From positions 510,895-574,894 of the forward strand of contig NZ_JAAORJ010000002.1 in assembly GCF_017696315.1 (NCBI RefSeq): DNA of 64,000 nucleotides. The letters run 5' to 3'. Origin of the DNA: Prochlorococcus marinus XMU1412. GTDB lineage: Bacteria > Cyanobacteriota > Cyanobacteriia > PCC-6307 > Cyanobiaceae. A model generated the notes under the pieces. That model saw only the letters and a program-made list of their open reading frames with translations, was not told the DNA's origin and ran no database searches. The position numbers were made by a program, and so were the translations under genes. Positions 59,190 through 64,000 of the stretch are shown in pieces (positions within the stretch are counted from its first letter, which is position 1; every line of letters begins with the position of its first letter).

Positions 59190-60474
59190 ATTAACCAAAG
59201 ATCAACCCTTATCAATATCGGTTGGTTTTTTAAAAGATTTTCCAGAAGGCTTCCAAGGTAATCAACATCAAAAAATTAAATCTGGTGAATTATCAAGATT
59301 ATTAGTTTCCCATTATGGAAAAAGATTAGCTTTTAATCTTCTTTCTTTAGAACCAGAAATTGATAATCATTTTATTGATCTTGAATACTGTCAGTTGTTC
59401 TATAACTACCTATCAATAATGGGTTATGAAATAGGGAAAGAAGCTGCATTTGATGCACTACTTACAGCTGCAAGAGATGGTCAATATCACCCGATTTGTA
59501 GATATTTAGAAAATATAGTTTCTAATCCATCTATCAAACCTATTAACTTGGATACTGTTGCAAGTGACTATCTTGGAACAAATTCTGAATTGTACAATCA
59601 GATCCTAAAAACTACTCTTCTAGCAGCTGTAGGAAGAGTTAAAGATAGAGGAATAAAGTTTGATAATTGTTGTGTTTTGGTTGGTCGACAAGGAACAGGA
59701 AAATCTACTTTTTGGAGATATTTAGCTTCTGATCCTTGGTTTTGTGATACATGGCAACCTAGAGAACAAGATCTATTTATGGCAATTCAATCAACTTGGA
59801 TATTTGAAATTGCAGAATTAGATAGGCTTAATCCTCATGGTGATAAAGCTGCCAAGCTTAAAGCTTTGCTTTCTTCTTCTGTAGATAAATTTCGGCGACC
59901 CTATGGGAAGGCAGTTGGTATATTTCCAAGACCTTCAATATTAGTTTCATCATGTAATAGAAAAGATTTTTTAAACGATCCGACAGGCAATAGAAGATAT
60001 TGGGTGATTGATTTAGGAGAAAAACAAATTAACAATAATAAGGTTCTTAGAGATAGAGACAGTATTTGGAAAGCTGCTGCTTTGGCATATAAAAGTGGCA
60101 TGGTTCTAGACCTTCCACAAGAATATGCGACTCAAAGTTTCTCTATTAATAATGAATACGAAGCAGAAGATCCATTCCTCGCGAGAATAGAAGAATGGGT
60201 AACAAAGCCACACAATAAATTTAGATTTACCACCGAGCAAGCTTTGGTGAATAGTGGTTGTAGAAGTGCAGAGAATGTTACACCAAATGACTTGAAGTTA
60301 TGTGCAGACTGCTTAAGAAAACTTGGTTTTGATAAAGGAAATCAATCTAGATATAAAGACCCTATTACAAATAAAAGTGTTAGAGCTAGGTATTGGAGTC
60401 ACCCAGAATGGACAGAACAGCAGAAGACCCAATCACCAAGAAAATCTAATTTTGAACCTAGAGCATTAATTTGA
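59182..60474 (+). CDS. Virulence-associated E (VapE) family P-loop ATPase, satellite replication protein
   Basis: A 430-residue VapE-family protein. N-terminal ~140 residues are specific to the element; the core has Walker A GRQGTGKST (168-176), Walker B IFEIAELD (207-214), SVDKFRRPYGKA, SSCNRKDFL (sensor) and TGNRRYWVIDLG (arginine finger region). VapE proteins are superfamily-3-like helicase/primase partners found in phage satellites. Starts with GTG at 59182, overlapping the previous gene. A cluster of repeats starts at its stop codon, so it likely acts on the adjacent origin. Confidence 0.88.
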   Translation: MTKLTKDQPLSISVGFLKDFPEGFQGNQHQKIKSGELSRLLVSHYGKRLAFNLLSLEPEIDNHFIDLEYCQLFYNYLSIMGYEIGKEAAFDALLTAARDGQYHPICRYLENIVSNPSIKPINLDTVASDYLGTNSELYNQILKTTLLAAVGRVKDRGIKFDNCCVLVGRQGTGKSTFWRYLASDPWFCDTWQPREQDLFMAIQSTWIFEIAELDRLNPHGDKAAKLKALLSSSVDKFRRPYGKAVGIFPRPSILVSSCNRKDFLNDPTGNRRYWVIDLGEKQINNNKVLRDRDSIWKAAALAYKSGMVLDLPQEYATQSFSINNEYEAEDPFLARIEEWVTKPHNKFRFTTEQALVNSGCRSAENVTPNDLKLCADCLRKLGFDKGNQSRYKDPITNKSVRARYWSHPEWTEQQKTQSPRKSNFEPRALI

Positions 60475-60632
60475 CTCAAGTGACTCAATGCACCAAAAAG
60501 TCATGAGTCAGCGCAAATCTATGTTGGTGCAATAGGTTAAAAGGTTTTGTCTCATGTCTCATTGGAAATCTACAAAAAATCTATTTTTATATAAATATCT
60601 AATAATTAGATGCAGCAAGTTTTCACAACCCC

Positions 60633-60656
60633 GCTGTGACATGAGACAGCTTTTTT
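60633..60656 (+). terminator. Possible terminator downstream of vapE
   Basis: GCTGT (60633-60637) and ACAGC (60646-60650) form a 5-bp stem with an eight-base loop followed by six T residues. It may end the vapE transcript; it also contains one of the TGAGACA heptamers in the loop, so it could instead be part of the origin structure. Weak call. Confidence 0.4.
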
Positions 60657-60680
60657 ATTACGAAATAGACATAAAAAAAT

Positions 60681-60730
60681 AAGCTAATTTAAGCAAAAAC
60701 AAGCCAAATTAAGAAAATTTAAGAGATTTA
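60681..60730. repeat. AT-rich tract with 10-bp phasing (possible DNA-unwinding element)
   Basis: Five successive ten-base units each begin with AAG: AAGCTAATTT, AAGCAAAAAC, AAGCCAAATT, AAGAAAATTT and AAGAGATTTA, and two more GATTTA/GATTAT units follow at the same period. In-phase A-tracts bend DNA, and such AT-rich repeats next to iterons are typical of unwinding sites of replication origins. It lies inside the heptamer cluster region. Confidence 0.6.
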
Positions 60731-61020
60731 TAGCGATTTAGAAGAGATTATGAAAAAACCTATTTGTCTCAATGGATCTAAGGTAAAATCCTAACACCTT
60801 TTTTAACTAAAATATATTAGTTGCATTTTTTTATGGATTACTATCACCAAATAGAAATCGAGTGGAAGAACGTATTGATCAATTACCAAAATGGGTCCTT
60901 TCCAGAGTAAATGAGTGGGTGATTTCGTGCCCCAAATTCCTCCTAGGTAAAAGGCTGCATAGTTAGACACACTTTTACAAATACTTGATCAGGTAAATGG
61001 ACTAGAATAATTGCATAGCA

Positions 61021-61296
61021 GTGAATCTCACCAAATGTAAATTTTGTAAGATGAAACCAAAATCATTTCAGATCGAAGCTTACACTATCTCAGAAACTTC
61101 AAGAATACTAGGTTATAAAAGCACCAAAACACTCTACAGATTGCTTAATAGAGATGTCTTAGAGGATTATATTTATTTAGAACAATCAGGAAGAGTTTAT
61201 CTAATGCTGGAGCCACCAAATCTTCCAACTTTAGCCGAAAAAATTAGAGCAAATATCCAATATAGAAAAAATAATATTATCAAAAGGTTCATTTAG
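61021..61296 (+). CDS. Second excisionase/regulator-like HTH protein
   Basis: The frame opens with GTG at 61021; the ATG at 61051 may be the true start (MKPKSFQIEAYTISETSRIL). The product has a winged-helix motif AYTISETSRILGYKSTKTLYRLLNRDVLEDYI, as in AlpA/excisionase proteins, plus a short C-terminal basic tail. If the early start is used, a CKFCK pair is added. It lies between the iteron region and the arsenate cassette. Confidence 0.6.
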   Translation: MNLTKCKFCKMKPKSFQIEAYTISETSRILGYKSTKTLYRLLNRDVLEDYIYLEQSGRVYLMLEPPNLPTLAEKIRANIQYRKNNIIKRFI

Positions 61297-61409
61297 AAAG
61301 GTTTTATTTTTTTTAATAAACATCCTTAAACTAAATTTTTTAAAAAGATTTTTTCTTTAACTTTACTTAACCATAGGTGAATATTATTTATTAAATAGAA
61401 ACTAAGGAG

Positions 61410-61616
61410 ATGTTTAAATACAGGGAATTCATAGCTCAAATCAAATATAAAGAAGTAATATCTTCACCTGTATATTTTATTCCTGTTTTGCTTTTATCCA
61501 TAATGATTATTATTGAAGGGTTTCACATCTTTAATCACAAACAAAATTGCAAAACTAAAGCTGAGTGGATGGAACAATCAGGAATGACTTATGACAGGGA
61601 ATCAGAAGTTAATTAA
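61410..61616 (+). CDS. Small single-span membrane protein
   Basis: A 68-residue protein with one strong hydrophobic span (about 23-38: PVYFIPVLLLSIMIIIEGF) and a charged C-terminal tail (CKTKAEWMEQSGMTYDRE). AAGGAG touches the ATG directly, an unusually short spacing, so start use is uncertain. Convergent with arsR. No family recognised. Confidence 0.5.
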   Translation: MFKYREFIAQIKYKEVISSPVYFIPVLLLSIMIIIEGFHIFNHKQNCKTKAEWMEQSGMTYDRESEVN

Positions 61617-61634
61617 TAAAATCTAAAATATAAT

Positions 61635-61955
61635 TTATTCGCAGCAACGTTTTCTTTTTGAGGAATAATCTGTCAAAGAAGTTATCCAATCCTTGATCAA
61701 AAAGAGAGATTCTTTATTTAGGCTGTAATACACCCATCTACCTTCTTGCCTATCTGAGATAAGACCAGCTTCCTTCAAAATTTTTATGTGATATGAGATT
61801 CTTGATTGAGATAAATTAGTTAATTTCATAATATCGCAAACACAAACTTCTCCATCCATCATTAGGTCAATTATTTCTAGCCTAAAAGGATCAGAAAATG
61901 AAACCATCAACTTAGATATATTTTCTTTTTTTACTTTGCTACTCTCTTTTAACAA
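61635..61955 (-). CDS. arsR: ArsR-type metalloregulator
   Basis: A ~106-residue winged-helix repressor: DPFRLEIIDLMMDGEVCVCDI carries the arsenite-sensing CxC (C38, C40), followed by the recognition helix SQSRISYHIKILKEAGL and the wing DRQEGRWVYYSLN. A second Cys pair ends the protein (C104, C105). The start used here is TTG at 61955. Upstream in frame, AGGAG lies six bases before an ATT codon four codons earlier, so an ATT start is possible. Divergent from gap with a perfect operator between them. Confidence 0.9.
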   Translation of the reverse strand: MLKESSKVKKENISKLMVSFSDPFRLEIIDLMMDGEVCVCDIMKLTNLSQSRISYHIKILKEAGLISDRQEGRWVYYSLNKESLFLIKDWITSLTDYSSKRKRCCE

Positions 61956-62020
61956 TTTTAAAGTAATTAAATTCTCCTAAATATAGCTTAAATAAAAAAG
62001 ATTTCATTAATAAAAATATC

Positions 62021-62050
62021 TTGATACATCAAAATATTTTGATGTATAAT
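62021..62050 (+). promoter_or_regulatory. gap-arsJ promoter with embedded ArsR operator
   Basis: A perfect 24-bp palindrome lies at 62024-62047: ATACATCAAAAT followed by its exact reverse complement. Its core ATCAA-N6-TTGAT matches the operator consensus of ArsR/SmtB repressors. It overlaps a TTGATA (-35, 62021-62026) and a TATAAT (-10, 62045-62050) with an 18-base spacer, so ArsR bound here would block RNA polymerase. Derepression by arsenite would turn on gap and arsJ, and because arsR reads from the same spacer, it could autoregulate. Confidence 0.88.
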
Positions 62051-62069
62051 TTTAATAGGAGATTTCAAA

Positions 62070-63095
62070 GTGATGAAAATTGGAATTAATGGTTTTGGAA
62101 GAATAGGAAGATTAGTTTTCAAAGCATTATGGGATAGAGCTGATATAGAAATAACTCACATTAATGAGATAGCCGGAGATTCGAATGCCGCTGCACATCT
62201 ACTCGAATTCGATTCAGTCCATGGCAGATGGGGGAAAGATATAGAGGTTAAAGAAGAAGAAATAATAATTGATAGAAAGAAATTAACCTACACATCTTTT
62301 AAAAATTACCTTGATGTTCCTTGGGAAAAATCTTCTGTAGATATTATTTTGGAATGTACAGGAAAGAATAAAAAGCCAGACAAACTAAATCCCTATTTTG
62401 ATTCTCTAGGGATGAAAAGAGTGATAGTAGCTTGTCCAGTCAAAGGAATTGTTGCAGAAGCTGAATCACTTAATGTTGTTTATGGCATAAATCAAAGTCT
62501 TTATGACCCTTCCAAACATAAATTAGTAACTGCAGCATCCTGCACTACAAATTGTTTAGCTCCGATAGTAAAGGTAATTAATGAAAATTTCTCAATTAAA
62601 CATGGCGCTATTACAACTATTCACGATGTCACGAACACTCAAGTTCCTGTAGATTTTTATAAAAGCGATTTGAGGAGAGCAAGAGGATGTATGCAAAGTT
62701 TAATACCTACTACTACTGGATCTGCTAAAGCTATCGCTGAGATCTTTCCAGAATTAAAAGGAAAATTAAATGGCCATGCAGTAAGAGTTCCTCTACTTAA
62801 TGGTTCCTTAACTGATGCAGTTTTTGAATTAAATAATGAAGTGACAGTTGAACAAGTAAATTTGGCACTTAAGGAAGCTTCAGAAACTTATTTAAAAGGA
62901 ATTCTTGGCTACGAAGAAAGACCTTTAGTTTCTGCAGATTATGTAAATGACCCTAGAAGTTCAATCGTTGATAGTTTATCAACGATGGTTGTTAATTCAA
63001 ATTTATTAAAGATATACGCTTGGTATGACAACGAGTGGGGTTACAGCTGCAGACTTGCAGATCTTACTGAATATGTAATCAAAAAAGAGATTTGA
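62070..63095 (+). CDS. gap: Glyceraldehyde-3-phosphate dehydrogenase, arsenate-detoxification type (gap next to arsJ)
   Basis: A 341-residue GAPDH with the active-site SCTTN (C158), [16 protein letters not shown]-fold at the N-terminus, [15 protein letters not shown] and WYDNEWGYS. In arsenate detoxification, GAPDH uses arsenate in place of phosphate to form 1-arseno-3-phosphoglycerate, which ArsJ exports. The location behind an ArsR operator and ahead of arsJ argues for this role rather than core glycolysis/Calvin metabolism. Start may be GTG at 62070 or ATG at 62073; AGGAG lies just upstream. Confidence 0.92.
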   Translation: MMKIGINGFGRIGRLVFKALWDRADIEITHINEIAGDSNAAAHLLEFDSVHGRWGKDIEVKEEEIIIDRKKLTYTSFKNYLDVPWEKSSVDIILECTGKNKKPDKLNPYFDSLGMKRVIVACPVKGIVAEAESLNVVYGINQSLYDPSKHKLVTAASCTTNCLAPIVKVINENFSIKHGAITTIHDVTNTQVPVDFYKSDLRRARGCMQSLIPTTTGSAKAIAEIFPELKGKLNGHAVRVPLLNGSLTDAVFELNNEVTVEQVNLALKEASETYLKGILGYEERPLVSADYVNDPRSSIVDSLSTMVVNSNLLKIYAWYDNEWGYSCRLADLTEYVIKKEI

Positions 63096-63106
63096 TTTAT
63101 GTCTTT

Positions 63107-64000
63107 ATGAAGTTATCTAATATTCAACAATATAGTGTTGTTACAGCAAACTATTGGGCGTTCACGCTTACTGACGGCGCATTAAGATTATTAGTTGTTG
63201 GTCACTTTCATGAGCTAGGTTACACAACTCTACAAATTGCTTTACTTTTCCTTTTTTATGAGTTTTTTGGAATAATTACTAATCTATATGGTGGTTGGAT
63301 AGGAGCAAGATATGGTTTAAGGCTTACTTTATGGATTGGGACTATCCTTCAAATCATTGCCCTTTTCATGCTTATTCCAGTTAAGGAGGATTGGCCAGTA
63401 ATATTTAGTGTCGTATACGTTATGGTTGCTCAAGCAGTCAGTGGGATAGCAAAAGATTTAAATAAAATGAGTGCTAAAAGTGCTGTTAAGAAAGTAGTTC
63501 CAAAGACAAATGATGGCAATGATACTAGTCAAAAACAACTTTTTAAATGGGTTGCTATTTTAACTGGATCTAAAAATGCACTTAAGGGAGTTGGCTTTTT
63601 CTTGGGTGGACTTTTATATAAGTTATTTGGATTCAATAATGCTGTAGGAATTATGGGTTTTGGACTTTGCTTAGCCTTTTTATTGACATTAATTTTACCT
63701 GGAGAAATTGGTAAGATGAAGACCAAACCAGCTTTTAATGATCTTTTTTCAAAATCAGATGCCATAAATATTCTTTCAGCAGCAAGATTCTTTCTTTTTG
63801 GAGCAAGAGATGTTTGGTTTGTTGTAGCTCTTCCAGTATTCCTTGATATTGCATTTGGTTGGGACTACATGGAAATAGGATTATTTCTTGGGGCCTGGGT
63901 AATATGTTATGGAATTGTTCAGGCTTCTGCTCCAGCAATTAGAAAGATGTGGGGCCAGAAAGAAAGTCCAGATCGTAAAGCTATCCAATTTTGGAGTGCC
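63107..64000 (+). CDS. arsJ: ArsJ organoarsenical efflux permease (MFS family), C-terminus outside window
   Basis: Open to the window edge for 298 codons. Starts MKLSNIQQYSVVTANYWAFT and has repeated hydrophobic segments. The MFS layout includes an N-terminal block of four to five spans with GARYGLR, a cytoplasmic segment, and further spans such as ALKGVGFFLGGLLYKLFGFNNA. ArsJ exports 1-arseno-3-phosphoglycerate, which then breaks down outside the cell. It follows gap by 11 bases. Sequence after 64000 is missing, so the island may continue. Confidence 0.9.
   Translation, partial: MKLSNIQQYSVVTANYWAFTLTDGALRLLVVGHFHELGYTTLQIALLFLFYEFFGIITNLYGGWIGARYGLRLTLWIGTILQIIALFMLIPVKEDWPVIFSVVYVMVAQAVSGIAKDLNKMSAKSAVKKVVPKTNDGNDTSQKQLFKWVAILTGSKNALKGVGFFLGGLLYKLFGFNNAVGIMGFGLCLAFLLTLILPGEIGKMKTKPAFNDLFSKSDAINILSAARFFLFGARDVWFVVALPVFLDIAFGWDYMEIGLFLGAWVICYGIVQASAPAIRKMWGQKESPDRKAIQFWSA

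Larger units (their letters stand above)
60472..60771. repeat. Iteron-like cluster of heptamer TGWCTCA (putative replication origin)
   Basis: Seven copies of TGACTCA/TGTCTCA lie within 300 bases: direct copies at 60472, 60481, 60548, 60555 and 60765, and reverse-complement copies at 60504 and 60642. The first overlaps the vapE stop. TGCACCAA (60489-60496) and TTGGTGCA (60524-60531) form an extra inverted repeat around one copy. Expected chance occurrences in both strands of 300 bases are about 0.07 for equal base use. The arrangement resembles iterons next to a rep gene. It occupies most of the 546-base non-coding stretch 60475-61020. Confidence 0.7.
57386..64000 (+). mobile_element. Accessory island inserted in tRNA-Pro, satellite-like module plus arsenate cassette (right end outside window)
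   Basis: Begins at the truncated tRNA-Pro and contains: a ligase-like fragment protein, excisionase-like HTH, two small overlapping genes, VapE ATPase, an iteron-like non-coding segment, a second HTH, a small membrane protein, and arsR/gap/arsJ. The combination of excisionase-like regulator, VapE and tRNA junction is typical of phage satellites and of the tRNA-linked integrative elements called tycheposons in Prochlorococcus. No integrase, transposase or phage capsid gene is in the window. Whether the arsenate genes belong to the element or to an older island is not decidable here. Confidence 0.75.

Noticed and set aside
60862..60966. Short frame with GTG start in the non-coding segment, product VEERIDQLPKWVLSRVNEWV...
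   Set aside because: Only 34 codons, no ribosome-binding site, and no recognised family; may be a remnant or chance.
63529..63938. Two minus-strand frames opposite arsJ
   Set aside because: Shadow frames of a clear MFS permease; Pro/Lys-rich with no motif.

Overview
The window looks like a chromosome segment of a high-light-adapted Prochlorococcus (marine picocyanobacterium). The evidence is a very AT-rich composition, tightly packed short-spaced genes, and a cyanobacterial gene set: petH, opcA/zwf, sasA, Ycf54, psbY, a 35-aa Hli protein, carotenoid isomerase, a PsbP-like lipoprotein, and a CpeS-type lyase in a background that suggests no phycobilisomes. This identification rests on reading the proteins by eye; no database search was run.

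Positions 1-53400 are core genome. In order they hold: a 7TM-HD phosphodiesterase (partial), folD, crtE, a DUF212 protein, then a leftward petH-zwf-opcA-cobB block for NADPH supply and cobamide synthesis. Next come tRNA-Glu and sasA, a CpeS-like lyase, prs, malQ, a UbiB-like kinase, an Orn/Lys/Arg decarboxylase, cdsA, a gldA-like dehydrogenase and clpC. A rightward run lysA-cdaA-uppS-bioB-trhO follows, then lipA-recR, a PsbP-like lipoprotein, an ABC exporter, and deaD with a hairpin over its ribosome-binding region. The leftward recC-methyltransferase-recB-recD operon is next, then Ycf54-pdxJ, a plsC-like acyltransferase, bolA-grxD, a response regulator without its phosphoacceptor Asp, crtISO, and psbY-trmFO.

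Positions 53570-57340 run from an intact tRNA-Lys(TTT) to a tRNA-Pro(TGG) and carry mostly very small genes (hli, a zinc-ribbon protein, single-membrane-span peptides), one porin and apt. Several of these genes are too short for normal ORF calling.

Positions 57342-64000 are an accessory island. The tRNA-Pro gene is cut just after its anticodon stem and is followed by a satellite-like module: a stand-alone NAD+-ligase adenylation domain, an excisionase-like HTH protein, two unknown small proteins in overlapping reading frames, and a VapE-type P-loop ATPase. A non-coding stretch of about 550 bases follows, with seven copies of the heptamer TGWCTCA and a 10-bp-phased AT-rich tract, which looks like a replication origin. 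A second HTH protein and a small membrane protein come next. The island then carries an arsenate-detoxification cassette: arsR divergent from gap (GAPDH) and arsJ, with a perfect 24-bp palindromic ArsR operator set between the -35 and -10 boxes. No integrase lies in the window, so the distal end of the island, and probably the missing tRNA half, is beyond 64000. The architecture resembles the tRNA-associated integrative/satellite elements (tycheposons) known from Prochlorococcus, here next to an arsenate-resistance cargo.
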